Shown here one piece after another: positions 1 through 8,629 of a DNA stretch of 64,000 nt. The translations under genes were made by a program, and so were the position numbers. The notes under the pieces are model-generated. The model saw nothing but the letters and a program-made list of their open reading frames with translations, was not told the DNA's origin and made no database searches. The first letter of the stretch is position 1; each line of letters opens with the position of its first letter. Origin of the DNA: JAJDIA01 sp031555735 (GTDB lineage: Bacteria; Bacteroidota; Bacteroidia; Bacteroidales; Tannerellaceae); assembly GCA_031555735.1 (NCBI GenBank), contig JAVBUE010000013.1, forward strand, positions 47,331-111,330, read 5' to 3'.

Positions 1-1
1 C

Positions 2-532
2 TTCCACCCGAAACTGCACTACATCGCCGAATGGTGGAAACAGCTCTATGGAGAAAGCGAAGGAAAAGAAGGCAAGGGTATCTTCCCGGCATCCGTCGAT
101 CTGACGACCGACCTCCACTCCATGGGACAATGGATACAAGACGGCGAACGGACGATCTTCGAAACCGTCATCTCCGTGGAAAAACCGAACCATACGGTAT
201 TGGTGCCGACGGACGAAGCAGACCTGGACGGCCTCAACTTCCTCGCCGGCAAACGGGTGGATGAAGTGAACAAGATGGCGGAACTGGGTACGCAGCTCGC
301 CCATGTGGACGGAGGGGTGCCGAATATCAAGATCACCTTGCCCGAAGTCAACGCCTACTATATCGGCCAGCTTTTCTACTTCTTTGAAAAAGGATGCGGT
401 ATCAGCGGTTATATGCTGGGTGTGAACCCGTTCGACCAACCGGGTGTGGAAGCGTATAAGAAGAATATGTTCGCCCTGTTGAACAAACCGGGATACGAAA
501 ATGAAACGGAAGCCATCAAAGCAAGGCTGTAA
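2..532 (+). CDS. pgi: Glucose-6-phosphate isomerase, C-terminal part (start lies before the window)
   Basis: The protein interconverts glucose-6-phosphate and fructose-6-phosphate in cytosolic glycolysis and gluconeogenesis. The reading frame is open from base 2, and about 176 C-terminal residues are present. Recognisable PGI segments are PASVDLTTDLHSMGQ, the stretch ending in HVDGGVPNI, and the closing region GCGISGYMLGVNPFDQPGVEAYK, whose lysine-containing PGVEAYK is the conserved PGI C-terminal signature. The catalytic domain start is outside the window. The gene is followed by a strong terminator, so it ends its transcript here. Family assignment is confident; nothing looks broken. Confidence 0.93.
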   Translation, partial: FHPKLHYIAEWWKQLYGESEGKEGKGIFPASVDLTTDLHSMGQWIQDGERTIFETVISVEKPNHTVLVPTDEADLDGLNFLAGKRVDEVNKMAELGTQLAHVDGGVPNIKITLPEVNAYYIGQLFYFFEKGCGISGYMLGVNPFDQPGVEAYKKNMFALLNKPGYENETEAIKARL

Positions 533-558
533 TACCGTTTTACCACCTATATATAAAG

Positions 559-584
559 AAGGGGCTTCATTTGGCCCCTTTTTT
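559..584 (+). terminator. Rho-independent terminator of pgi
   Basis: A 7-bp stem (AAGGGGC at 559-565 with GCCCCTT at 574-580) closes an 8-base loop and runs into a T tract at 579-584. It lies 26 bases after the pgi stop codon. Confidence 0.8.
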
Positions 585-674
585 ATGGTTGCCCAGTTGC
601 TCTCTGCCGTCTTTCGGCAGGGCGGAGAGGGAATAAATCCGTATAGTATATCCGCAAATGTACATTGTTTTTGA

Positions 675-682
675 TACCTTTG
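675..682 (+). promoter_or_regulatory. Bacteroidetes-type -7 element for the HAD gene
   Basis: TACCTTTG matches the TAnnTTTG -7 consensus and lies 22 bases before the ATG at 705. I see no good -33 TTG at the expected distance, so the call rests on the -7 box alone. Confidence 0.45.
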
Positions 683-704
683 TCCGCCGAAACAGCAATA
701 GTAT

Positions 705-1454
705 ATGATCAGGGAATCCATCAACCGGTATGTGCGTACGCAGCATCCACCTTTTTTCTCTCCCAAAGCCGTCCTGTTTGATATGGATGGCGTTTTATTC
801 GACTCCATGCGATACCATGCCCAATCCTGGAAAGAAACAGCCGAACACCACCAGCTACAGCATACCCTCGAAGATTTTTATATGTTTGAAGGAAGAACGG
901 GCGAAAGCACCATCAACGAACTCTTCCTGCGTACCTTCCAACGGGAGGCTACCCCGGAAGAGAAGGAGACCATCTATGCCGAAAAGGCCGCCTTATTCAA
1001 CCGGTACAACGACTGCCGCCCCATGCCCGGCGCCGCCGACGTGATCCGGCAATCCAAAGCCTGCGGATGGCAGACGCTGGTGGTGACCGGATCAGGGCAA
1101 CGCAGCCTGATCGACAAACTGAACCAGGTATTTCCCGGTTCATTCGAACAGGAAATGATGGTGACGGCCTATGATGTGAAGAGGGGCAAACCGGATCCCG
1201 AACCCTACCGGATGGGGTTGGCCAAAGCCGGCGTAAATGCATATGAAGCCATCGTGGTGGAAAACGCTCCCATGGGTGTGTTGTCTGCCGTCGCCGCCGG
1301 GATCTTCACCATTGCCGTCAATACCGGTCCCCTGCCCGACCGGGTACTGCTCGATGCCGGCGCCCACCTGCTCTATCCGGATATGGAAGCCTTAGCTGCG
1401 GGCTGGACGCATTTGTATAAAATTATACAGGAAACAAGTCATAATAAACTATAA
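705..1454 (+). CDS. HAD-superfamily sugar-phosphatase / beta-phosphoglucomutase-like hydrolase
   Basis: This is a cytosolic HAD hydrolase of 249 residues, the usual size for the class with a small alpha-helical cap. Motif I is VLFDMDGVLFDSM (nucleophile Asp plus the acid/base Asp two residues on), near residues 23-35. Motif II is VVTGSG, motif III is the Lys of KRGKPDPEPY, and motif IV is VVENAPMG, where the usual Glu-Asp pair is Glu-Asn. That Glu-Asn form occurs in other HAD members from memory. The order and spacing resemble beta-phosphoglucomutase and 2-deoxyglucose-6-phosphatase relatives, but substrate cannot be read from sequence. It has its own -7 box and is followed 40 bases later by the peptidase gene. 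Confidence 0.85.
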   Translation: MIRESINRYVRTQHPPFFSPKAVLFDMDGVLFDSMRYHAQSWKETAEHHQLQHTLEDFYMFEGRTGESTINELFLRTFQREATPEEKETIYAEKAALFNRYNDCRPMPGAADVIRQSKACGWQTLVVTGSGQRSLIDKLNQVFPGSFEQEMMVTAYDVKRGKPDPEPYRMGLAKAGVNAYEAIVVENAPMGVLSAVAAGIFTIAVNTGPLPDRVLLDAGAHLLYPDMEALAAGWTHLYKIIQETSHNKL

Positions 1455-1459
1455 TAACT

Positions 1460-1467
1460 TAATTTTG
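1460..1467 (+). promoter_or_regulatory. -7 element for the M3 peptidase gene
   Basis: TAATTTTG fits TAnnTTTG and ends 27 bases before the chosen ATG at 1495. This supports the later start rather than the in-frame GTG/ATG-like codons upstream. Confidence 0.4.
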
Positions 1468-1494
1468 TACCATTATTTAAAAACCCAACATCCC

Positions 1495-3594
1495 ATGAAA
1501 CGTTTATTAGTAATAGTCTTATTCGTATTAAACCTGGCACCTATGGCACACGCAGAAAACAACCCGTTATTAAGCAAGTTTAAAACACCGCATGAAACGC
1601 CTCCGTTCGACAAAATTAAAACATCCCATATCGAACCCGCCATTGATAAAGCGTTGGCGGAAATGGCCGATGAAATACAAATAATATGCGACAACCCGGA
1701 AACGCCTACGTTTGAGAATACGATCCTGGCCTACGAAAACGCCGGTAAATTATTAAATAAGGTAGCCTGGATCTATTTCAACCTCCGTTACACCAACAGC
1801 GACGATGAGATGATGCAGATCTCCCGGAGCATATCCCCCAAACTGTCGAAGCTGTCGAACGATATTTTCCTGAATGAAAAACTGTTTGCGCGCATCCGCA
1901 CCATTTACAACCAACGGGCGCAACTGAACCTTTCCACCGAGGATGCGCGGTTGCTCCAGGATATGTACGACTCCTTCAAGGAAAAAGGCGCTACCCTGAA
2001 CAAGGAAGACAAAGAAACCTACCGCCGGTTAAGCACCGAACTAAGCATGCTCAACCTGAAGTTCGACCAGAACGAGCTGATGGACAGGAACCGCTTCGAA
2101 CTGCTGATCACCAACGAGAAAGAGCTGGAAGGATTGCCCGAAAGCGCGCGTGAAGCTGCCGCCGACCTGGCGAAAAGCAAAGGGAAAGAAGGATGGCTGT
2201 TCAACCTCTCCGCTCCCAGCTACGTGCCTTTCCTCCGATACTCGGCTAACCGCGAACTGCGTAAACAACTATACTACGAGTATATGTCGGTTGGCAACCA
2301 CGACAACGAATACGATAACAAAGAGGTGATTCGCCAGATCACCACCGTCCGCCTGCAAATCGCCCGCCTGATGGGCTTCGAAGATTATGCCACCTATGCC
2401 CTGCAACATACGATGGCGCAAAAGCCGGCACAGGTCTATAACCTCCTCAACCAGTTGCTGGATGCCTACAAACCGGTCGCGCTCAACGAATACAACGCCG
2501 TCCAGGGCTTTGCCACAGGGATGGAACAGACCAACATCACCGTCATGCCCTGGGATTGGAACTACTACTCCGAAAAACTGAAAGATATCCGTTTCCAGGT
2601 GAACGATGAGATGACCCGTCCCTATTTCGAACTGAATCGGGTGACGGAAGGCATATTCGGGTTGGCTACCCAACTGTATGGCGTAACGTTCAGGGAAAAC
2701 AAAAAGATACCCGTTTATCATCCCGAAGTGAAAGCGTACGAAGTGTTTGACGCCGACGGCCGTTTCCTCTCCGTATTCTATACCGATTTCCATCCGCGCG
2801 ACAGCAAACAGTCGGGAGCCTGGATGAACAACATCATGTCGCAGTTTAAGACGGCCGATGGGAAAGACCATCGCCCGCAGGTGATCATCGTCATGAATTT
2901 CACCCGCCCGACGGCGACTAAACCGTCGCTGCTTACCTTCGATGAGGTGGAGACTTTCCTGCATGAATTCGGTCATGCCCTGCACGGCATGCTGACGGAC
3001 TGTACCTATTCCACCCTGTCGGGGACCAATGTATATCGCGACTTCGGCGAACTGCCTTCGCAGATCATGGAGAACTGGCTGACAGAGAAAGAGTTTCTCG
3101 ACCAGATCGCCGTCCATTATGAAACAGGTGAGAAGATCCCGATGGATCTGGTACAAAAGTTGATCGACGCCGCCAACTATAACATAGGTAACCTTTGCTT
3201 GCGCCAGTTGAGCTTCGGCTTGCTGGATATGGCCTGGCATACACTGAAAACACCGTATGATGGCGACATCATCGCTTTTGAGAAAAAAGCATGGAAACCT
3301 ACCAGCATCCTTCCCGATGCCCCCGGCGCACTGATGAGCAGCAGCTTCGGACATATCTTCGCCGGAGGGTATGCGGCCGGATACTACGGCTACAAATGGG
3401 CGGAAGTGCTCGACGCCGATGCTTTTGCCGCCTTCCAGGAAGCCGGGATATTTGATAAAGAGGTGGCCCGGTCGTTCCGTGACAACATTTTATCGAAGGG
3501 TGGAACGGAAGATCCTTCCGTGTTGTACAAACGGTTCCGCGGCAAAGACGCCACCATCGACGCGCTGTTGATCCGGAATGGCATCAAGAAATAA
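1495..3594 (+). CDS. dcp: M3-family metallopeptidase (peptidyl-dipeptidase Dcp / oligopeptidase type), exported
   Basis: A zinc oligopeptidase of 699 residues that trims short peptides. The start at 1495 gives a clean signal peptide (KRLLVIVLFVLNL core, ending AHA before ENN), whereas an earlier in-frame codon at 1465 would add ten residues in front of it, so 1495 is preferred. The zinc motif is FLHEFGHALHG with His490, Glu491 and His494. The downstream glutamate helix and the C-terminal LSFGLLDMAWHTL and SSSFGHIFAGGYAAGYYGYKWAEV segments are typical of the M3 family. Length matches Dcp (about 680-700). The export signal suggests a periplasmic location. Symbol dcp reflects subfamily resemblance; a close M3 relative such as an OpdA-like enzyme is the alternative. 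Confidence 0.88.
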   Translation: MKRLLVIVLFVLNLAPMAHAENNPLLSKFKTPHETPPFDKIKTSHIEPAIDKALAEMADEIQIICDNPETPTFENTILAYENAGKLLNKVAWIYFNLRYTNSDDEMMQISRSISPKLSKLSNDIFLNEKLFARIRTIYNQRAQLNLSTEDARLLQDMYDSFKEKGATLNKEDKETYRRLSTELSMLNLKFDQNELMDRNRFELLITNEKELEGLPESAREAAADLAKSKGKEGWLFNLSAPSYVPFLRYSANRELRKQLYYEYMSVGNHDNEYDNKEVIRQITTVRLQIARLMGFEDYATYALQHTMAQKPAQVYNLLNQLLDAYKPVALNEYNAVQGFATGMEQTNITVMPWDWNYYSEKLKDIRFQVNDEMTRPYFELNRVTEGIFGLATQLYGVTFRENKKIPVYHPEVKAYEVFDADGRFLSVFYTDFHPRDSKQSGAWMNNIMSQFKTADGKDHRPQVIIVMNFTRPTATKPSLLTFDEVETFLHEFGHALHGMLTDCTYSTLSGTNVYRDFGELPSQIMENWLTEKEFLDQIAVHYETGEKIPMDLVQKLIDAANYNIGNLCLRQLSFGLLDMAWHTLKTPYDGDIIAFEKKAWKPTSILPDAPGALMSSSFGHIFAGGYAAGYYGYKWAEVLDADAFAAFQEAGIFDKEVARSFRDNILSKGGTEDPSVLYKRFRGKDATIDALLIRNGIKK

Positions 3595-3627
3595 GCCTAA
3601 ACACGTGGCGTATAGTTTAATTATATC

Positions 3628-3635
3628 TATCTTTG
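3628..3635 (+). promoter_or_regulatory. -7 element for dCMP deaminase / ctpA
   Basis: TATCTTTG matches TAnnTTTG and sits 33 bases before the ATG at 3669. It overlaps a possible in-frame TTG at 3633, which argues that the TTG is not the start. Confidence 0.5.
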
Positions 3636-3668
3636 TTCCATAAAAGAGCAGTAACGAAACGGCTGATA

Positions 3669-4103
3669 ATGTGTATTAAGACTGAAAAGCAACTGGAACT
3701 GGATAAGCGCTATCTGCGAATGGCAGGCATTTGGGCCGAAAACTCCTATTGTATCCGACGTAAAGTAGGCGCCTTGATCGTGAAAGACCAACGGATCATT
3801 TCCGATGGGTATAACGGTACGCCTGCGGGGTTTGAGAACGTATGCGAGGACGACAACAACGTCACCAAGCCCTATGTCCTGCATGCCGAAGCCAACGCCA
3901 TCACCAAGGTGGCGGCATCGTCGAACAGCAGCAAGGGTGCTACGATCTATGTCACTTCGGCGCCTTGCATCGAATGCGCCAAACTCATCATCCAATGTGG
4001 CATAAAACGAGTGGTTTATTCCGAAAAATACAGGGTGGAAGACGGTTGCAACCTGTTGTTACGGGCAGGTATCACGCTTGATTTTATTGATATAAACGAT
4101 TAA
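3669..4103 (+). CDS. dCMP/cytidine deaminase family protein (ComEB-like)
   Basis: A zinc-dependent deaminase of 144 residues, probably converting dCMP to dUMP for thymidylate synthesis. The zinc and catalytic motif is LHAEANAI (His ligand, Glu general acid) and the second motif is SAPCIECAKL, supplying two Cys ligands. The N-terminal half, with SDGYNGTPAGFENVCED, is the substrate-binding part typical of dCMP deaminases and of ComEB. I chose ATG 3669 because the upstream TTG overlaps the -7 promoter box. It is 16 bases ahead of the S41 protease and likely cotranscribed with it. Confidence 0.88.
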   Translation: MCIKTEKQLELDKRYLRMAGIWAENSYCIRRKVGALIVKDQRIISDGYNGTPAGFENVCEDDNNVTKPYVLHAEANAITKVAASSNSSKGATIYVTSAPCIECAKLIIQCGIKRVVYSEKYRVEDGCNLLLRAGITLDFIDIND

Positions 4104-4119
4104 TTAGGATCTTGTTTTT

Positions 4120-5835
4120 ATGGACAAAAACAAACGACTGGCTATCTGGCTTCCCGTGATCATCGCGGTGAGCATTGCGCTGGGTATTTTTATCGGCAAT
4201 CATTATGTTTCGCTCAGCCAGGGTAAAAAACGATCATACCAGAGCGGAAACAAGATAAATGCCGTGCTGGATATCATCGACGACCAATATGTGGATACGG
4301 TGGATATGGCACGGCTGGTGGAAGGCACCATCCCCAAGATCTTCAGCGAGCTCGACCCCCACTCCATGTATATCCCGGCCGAAGACGCGGCGATCGTGAA
4401 TGAAGACCTCGAAGGATCATTCAGCGGCATCGGCGTATCGTTCAACATGCAAACAGATACGATCCTGGTCATCAGTGTGATCAGCGGAGGCCCTGCCGAG
4501 AAGGCGGGACTGTTGCCCTTCGACCGCATCATCACGATCAACGATTCCGTCTTTTCAGGCAACGGGTCGAGCCAGATCAAGATCATGCGTACCTTACGCG
4601 GGGCAAAGAACAGCACGGTCAAACTGGGTGTACTCCGCCACACGGCGACCGAACTGTTGTATTTCGACGTCACGCGCGGCGATGTGCCGGTCAATACCGT
4701 AGATGTAGCCTATGAAGTGGAAAAAGGCATCGGATACATCAAAGTAGTCAAGTTCGGACGTACCACCTACAATGAATTTATTACCGCCATCGCCCGGATG
4801 AAAGAGAAAGGATGCACCTCCTTTATCATCGACCTGCGCAGCAATACCGGGGGATACCTGGACGCGGCGGTAAAGATGGTCAACGAGTTCCTGCCGGGAG
4901 AGCGGCTGATCGTTTATACGGAAGGAAAGGCGTTTCCGCGCCAGGATATATTCTCGAACGGGACAGGTACCTGCTTGGATAATCCGATCGTGGTGCTTAC
5001 CGACGAGATATCGGCATCCGCCAGCGAGATCTTTTCGGGGGCGATCCAGGACAACGACCGCGGGCTGATCGTCGGTCGCCGTACCTACGGCAAAGGACTG
5101 GTGCAAAGCCCTATCCAACTGAAAGACGGTTCAGAGATACGCCTCACCATCGGCCGTTACTACATCCCTTCCGGTCGCAGTATCCAGAAAGAATATGAGT
5201 TGGGCAACGGAGACGCCTACGAACAGGACATATACAACCGCTATATGCACGGCGAATTCGACACGGCCGACAGCATCAAGATGAACGATTCGCTCCGGTA
5301 CGAGACCTTGGGCCACCGTATCGTGTATGGCGGCGGCGGCATCATGCCGGACGTTTTTATCCCGCGTGACACGAGTGGTGTTACATCCTACTATACCAAT
5401 GTGATCAACAGCGGCGTATTGTATCAGTTCGCCCTGGATTATTCGGACAGGAACCAGGATAAGCTGACGTCCTTCGATACCTGGGAGAAATTGTATGAAT
5501 ACCTGCAGAACCAGCCGTTACTCTACCAGTTCGTTGATTTCGCGGAGAGCAAGGGGATCAAGAGACGCCCCACCCTGCTCGCCATCTCCGGCAAGCTGAT
5601 CGTGAACCAGTTGCAGGCGTATATCGTACGTAACTTCTTCGACGAAGACGGTTTTTATCCCATCTTCCAGAAAGAAGACAAGACGCTGCGCCGCGCCGTC
5701 AAGATCATGCAGGAAGGCAAATCCCTGCCGTTGACCCACGTACCGGACGTTCCCGAGCAGGCCGACAGCAATGCCATCCACCTGAAAGGATATGGCCTGG
5801 CCAAAGAAAAGATTTTTGAAAATATCATTATATAG
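4120..5835 (+). CDS. Carboxy-terminal processing protease, S41 family (CtpA type)
   Basis: A 571-residue protease anchored by one N-terminal membrane helix (residues about 5-28, WLPVIIAVSIALGIFIGNHY). A PDZ domain follows (roughly 85-165, with GSFSGIGVSF and GGPAEKAGLLPFDRI). The S41 core carries the Ser/Lys dyad: Ser300 in ISASASEIFSG and Lys325 in RRTYGKGLVQSP, exactly 25 residues apart as in CtpB. An extra C-terminal region of about 170 residues is longer than in the shortest CtpA proteins but normal in Bacteroidetes. It most likely acts in the periplasm on C-termini of envelope proteins. The downstream lipase gene overlaps its end, suggesting translational coupling. Confidence 0.9.
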   Translation: MDKNKRLAIWLPVIIAVSIALGIFIGNHYVSLSQGKKRSYQSGNKINAVLDIIDDQYVDTVDMARLVEGTIPKIFSELDPHSMYIPAEDAAIVNEDLEGSFSGIGVSFNMQTDTILVISVISGGPAEKAGLLPFDRIITINDSVFSGNGSSQIKIMRTLRGAKNSTVKLGVLRHTATELLYFDVTRGDVPVNTVDVAYEVEKGIGYIKVVKFGRTTYNEFITAIARMKEKGCTSFIIDLRSNTGGYLDAAVKMVNEFLPGERLIVYTEGKAFPRQDIFSNGTGTCLDNPIVVLTDEISASASEIFSGAIQDNDRGLIVGRRTYGKGLVQSPIQLKDGSEIRLTIGRYYIPSGRSIQKEYELGNGDAYEQDIYNRYMHGEFDTADSIKMNDSLRYETLGHRIVYGGGGIMPDVFIPRDTSGVTSYYTNVINSGVLYQFALDYSDRNQDKLTSFDTWEKLYEYLQNQPLLYQFVDFAESKGIKRRPTLLAISGKLIVNQLQAYIVRNFFDEDGFYPIFQKEDKTLRRAVKIMQEGKSLPLTHVPDVPEQADSNAIHLKGYGLAKEKIFENIII

Positions 5836-8155
5836 CTACCTATTGAAGAAAGGAATTGTTTGCATACTATTAGGGCTTCTGACCCCCGCCCTGCCATCTG
5901 CCCAGAAAGTAGGGCTGGTCATGAGCGGAGGGGGAGCCAAGGGTGCCGCCCATATCGGAGTGATCAAGGCATTGGAAGAAAATGGCATCCCCATTGATTA
6001 TGTAACGGGAACCTCCATCGGCGCCATTATCGGCAGCCTGTACGCCATGGGTTATACGCCGGAGGAGATGCTCAACCTGCTCTTGTCCGACGAGTTTTCA
6101 TACTGGCAGACCGGAACGGTGGAAGAACAATACGCGTACTATTTCCGTGAGCCGCTGCCTACGCCTGAATTCTCCCATTTCTCCATCGAGAAATCGTCGG
6201 ACTCGCTACAGATCAAAGCCAACTTCCTGCCGCAAAGCCTGATCAACCCTATCCAGATGAACCAGGCGTTCATGGGTTTGTTTGCCCAGGCCACGGCAAA
6301 GGCGGGATGGAATTTCGACAACCTGTTTGTGCCCTTCCGCTGTGTGGCATCCGATATCTACGACAAGAAAGCGGTTGTATTCCGCAACGGCGACCTGGGT
6401 GATGCCGTCCGTGCCTCCATGAGTTTTCCCTTTGTGTTCCAACCGATCCGCCAGGACAGCATACCGCTGTTCGATGGAGGCATTTACGATAACTTCCCCA
6501 TCCAACCGATGAAGGATGCGTTCCATCCGGACTTTATTTTTGGTTCCGCCGTCTCCGGTGCCCAACAGGGGAAGATATCCAATAATATGTATAACCAGTT
6601 GGAGACGATGATCATGCAGAAAACGGATTATACCGTAGATGATGCAGACGGGTTGATGATCCAGTTTGATTTCTCAACCGTCTCCCTCCTGGATTTCCAG
6701 AAAGGAAGGGAATTGATGGAGATAGGCTATCAACGCACCCTGCAGATGATCGATTCCATCAAGGCGCGTGTGCCGCGCACCGTCTCTCCCGAGGAGGTGG
6801 CCGAACGCCGGAAAGCCTACCGTGAAAGCCTCCCGCCGCTGGTATTCAAACGGATCTATGTGACCGGCGTGTCCGACGAACAGCGCAAATACGTAGAAGC
6901 CCAGCTCCACCGCGACATCAACGATGAGTTTTCACTGGAAGAGTTCAAACGCGCTTACTTTAAGATGCTCACTTACTCCAAGATCAAGGAGATCATGCCG
7001 CACGCCGTGTATAACCGCGTGGAAAAGAAATTCGACCTCCATCTGGACGTCGTGATGAAAGAAGAGCTGCAGATCGGTTTCGGGGGAAATGTTTCTTCGC
7101 ACCAGGCCAACCAGTTGTATCTGGGGATGAGTTACCAGGCGCTTACACGGGTGGCGTCCGAATACCATGCGGGCTTCCAGGTAGGCAACTCGTTCGGTGG
7201 AGCCATGCTGGATGCACGATTGTATCTCCAGACACGGATACCGATGTACCTGAGCGGGATGGGGGTTTATTCGAATCGCCGCTACTCTCCTTCCCAGTCT
7301 ATGTTTTACGAAGACGTGGTTCCGGCCTTTATCAAGCAACAGGAGTTGTATATGAAGCTGAACTTCGGTTTTCCGTGGCTCAACCATGCCAAGATTGAGG
7401 CAGGGGTGAGTTACGGCCGCCTCAAGGACCACTATCTGCTGAATAATACCACCACCATAGCGGGCGCTTCGTTTGAAGACAGTTGGTACAACCTCTTCAA
7501 TGCCTCGTTCGGCCTGATCCACTATTCGCTCAATGCGAAGCAATACGCCACAGCCGGGCGTGAGCGGTATCTCATCGGACGGTATGTCAGCGGTACCGAA
7601 ACCTATTCGCCCTCGCCGACCTCGCCGCTGGTGCCTGTCAATCATCACCACATCAGTTGGTTTCAGGTCAAAGCGCGGTGGCTGAAATACCAGTCGTTCG
7701 GCAGCCGGTTCAGTCTGGGTTACCTGGGGGAAGGTGTCTTCTCGGATAAAGACCTGATGAGCAATTATACGGCATCCATCCTACAGGCGCCGGCCTTTAC
7801 CCCTACCCCGCACAGCATGATCGTATTCAACGAAGCGTTCCGTGCCAACCAGTACGTAGCCGGCGGTTTGATCCCTATCCTGAAATTTAACCGGATATTT
7901 CACTTGCGCAGTGAGTTTTATGCTTTCGCTCCGCTGAAGGAGATACGGAAAAACACGGATGAAGTTCCGTACTACGACGACTGGATCCATTCGTTCCGTC
8001 CGATCAATTACATGGGAGAGATTTCCCTGGTACTGCAACTCCCCTTCGCCTCCTTCAGCATCTATGCGAATGGGTATAGTTACCCGAAAGACAACTTCAA
8101 CTTCGGATTGAACATCGGCTACCTGATCTTCAACCCCAAAATGTTGGATAATTGA
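5792..8155 (+). CDS. Patatin-like phospholipase with C-terminal Omp85-type beta-barrel (PlpD-like)
   Basis: An outer-membrane lipase of up to 787 residues. The patatin domain has the oxyanion motif SGGGAKGAAHIG, the nucleophile elbow GTSIGAIIG and the catalytic Asp in FDGGIYDNFP. A POTRA-like linker follows (about 350-420), then a C-terminal half rich in alternating aromatic/polar strands ending FNFGLNIGYLIFNPK, as in the BamA/TamA barrel of PlpD-type (type Vd) proteins. ATG 5792 overlaps the protease gene by 44 bases. An in-frame TTG at 5843, just after the protease stop codon, would start directly at a compact signal peptide (KKGIVCILLGLLTPALPSAQ) and is a serious alternative. Domain calls are confident; the substrate is unknown. 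Confidence 0.86.
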   Translation: MAWPKKRFLKISLYSYLLKKGIVCILLGLLTPALPSAQKVGLVMSGGGAKGAAHIGVIKALEENGIPIDYVTGTSIGAIIGSLYAMGYTPEEMLNLLLSDEFSYWQTGTVEEQYAYYFREPLPTPEFSHFSIEKSSDSLQIKANFLPQSLINPIQMNQAFMGLFAQATAKAGWNFDNLFVPFRCVASDIYDKKAVVFRNGDLGDAVRASMSFPFVFQPIRQDSIPLFDGGIYDNFPIQPMKDAFHPDFIFGSAVSGAQQGKISNNMYNQLETMIMQKTDYTVDDADGLMIQFDFSTVSLLDFQKGRELMEIGYQRTLQMIDSIKARVPRTVSPEEVAERRKAYRESLPPLVFKRIYVTGVSDEQRKYVEAQLHRDINDEFSLEEFKRAYFKMLTYSKIKEIMPHAVYNRVEKKFDLHLDVVMKEELQIGFGGNVSSHQANQLYLGMSYQALTRVASEYHAGFQVGNSFGGAMLDARLYLQTRIPMYLSGMGVYSNRRYSPSQSMFYEDVVPAFIKQQELYMKLNFGFPWLNHAKIEAGVSYGRLKDHYLLNNTTTIAGASFEDSWYNLFNASFGLIHYSLNAKQYATAGRERYLIGRYVSGTETYSPSPTSPLVPVNHHHISWFQVKARWLKYQSFGSRFSLGYLGEGVFSDKDLMSNYTASILQAPAFTPTPHSMIVFNEAFRANQYVAGGLIPILKFNRIFHLRSEFYAFAPLKEIRKNTDEVPYYDDWIHSFRPINYMGEISLVLQLPFASFSIYANGYSYPKDNFNFGLNIGYLIFNPKMLDN

Positions 8156-8174
8156 GAAAAAAAATGCCAAATCG

Positions 8175-8205
8175 TTTGCATCTTTAAAAGAAAGCACTAC
8201 CTTTG
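8175..8205 (+). promoter_or_regulatory. Promoter of tRNA-Arg
   Basis: A full Bacteroidetes-type promoter: -33 TTTG at 8175-8178, a 19-bp spacer, and -7 TACCTTTG at 8198-8205. The tRNA begins 18 bases later. This is one of the clearest promoters in the window. Confidence 0.8.
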
Positions 8206-8222
8206 CACACGCAAACATCAAT

Positions 8223-8296
8223 GGCCGCGTAGCTCAACTGAATAGAGTAGCTGACTACGGATCAGCCGGTTACCGGTTTGAATCCTGTCGCGGTCA
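8223..8296 (+). tRNA. tRNA-Arg (anticodon ACG)
   Basis: The 74-base cloverleaf has a 7-bp acceptor stem (GGCCGCG with CGCGGTC, including one G-U pair), an anticodon stem GCTGA/TCAGC and loop CTACGGA, giving anticodon ACG (wobble A normally deaminated, reading CGN codons). The D-arm sequence CTCAACTGAATAGAG resembles other Bacteroidetes tRNA-Arg from memory. The T stem ACCGG/CCTGT contains one C-U mismatch. No CCA is encoded; the discriminator is A8296. A strong terminator follows at once. Confidence 0.93.
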
Positions 8297-8301
8297 CAAA
8301 T

Positions 8302-8340
8302 GAAAAGAGTAGCCTTCATCACGGAGGCTACTCTTTTTTT
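8302..8340 (+). terminator. Terminator of tRNA-Arg
   Basis: A perfect 10-bp stem (AGAGTAGCCT at 8306-8315 with AGGCTACTCT at 8325-8334), a 9-base loop and a T run, extended by an AAAA/TTTT continuation. It begins 6 bases after the tRNA. Confidence 0.92.
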
Positions 8341-8443
8341 ATGACGCCACACATCCCTTGCCATCCGCCGCCCCAGGCTCTTATGGAACAATGTCAAAAT
8401 GGATCAATATCATCACCCAGTGGAGCGGTTTCATTTTCTTCCT

Positions 8444-8477
8444 ACACGGAGTTTATTTTTGCAAAACATCTGCCACG
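8444..8477 (+). repeat. Dispersed 34-bp repeat, copy 1
   Basis: It begins ACACGGAGTTTATTTTTGC and ends ATCTGCCACG. It is identical to 47761-47794 except for one base (G versus A at its sixth position). It contains TATTTTTG at 8454-8461, a match to the Bacteroidetes -7 box, so it may carry a promoter. Its orientation is + in both copies even though the neighbouring hairpin arrays are inverted relative to each other. Confidence 0.85.
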
Positions 8478-8522
8478 CGACGACTAAAGTGTATCTAAGT
8501 CAAAAGCCATGGCACAGGATCA

Positions 8523-8629
8523 GTTTCATCCTGATGGAACAAAAAGTTTCTTTAGGTGGAACAAAAAGTTTCTTTAGGTGAAACAAAAAGTTTCTATAGG
8601 TGAACCTTTTTGTTCCAATAGGTGGAAAC
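8523..8629 (-). repeat. 22-bp-period palindrome array A (five units)
   Basis: Units begin at 8523, 8546, 8568, 8590 and 8612 (steps 23, 22, 22, 22). Each is a palindrome of 16-18 bases with arms GTTTC or GTTCC and GAAAC or GGAAC, separated by 5-6-base A- or T-rich spacers (AAAAA three times). Read on the minus strand, the loops are ACCTAAA, ACCTATA or ACCTATT. The array matches array C (47974-48104) unit for unit in inverse orientation, including the end unit GTTTCATCCTGATGGAAC here and GTGCCATCAGGATGAAAC there. Function unknown. Confidence 0.88.

Noticed and set aside
2269..3354. Long open frame of 361 codons on the minus strand
   Set aside because: It lies wholly inside the M3 peptidase gene, whose motifs and signal peptide are intact. 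The antisense product has no recognisable domain.
8523..8629. CRISPR array
   Set aside because: Units are palindromes with spacers of only 4-6 A/T-rich bases, spacers are not unique, and there is no cas gene in the window.
8523..8629. Plasmid iterons (22-bp period is typical of them)
   Set aside because: There is no Rep gene, the arrays lie among housekeeping genes, and several related arrays are scattered over the window.
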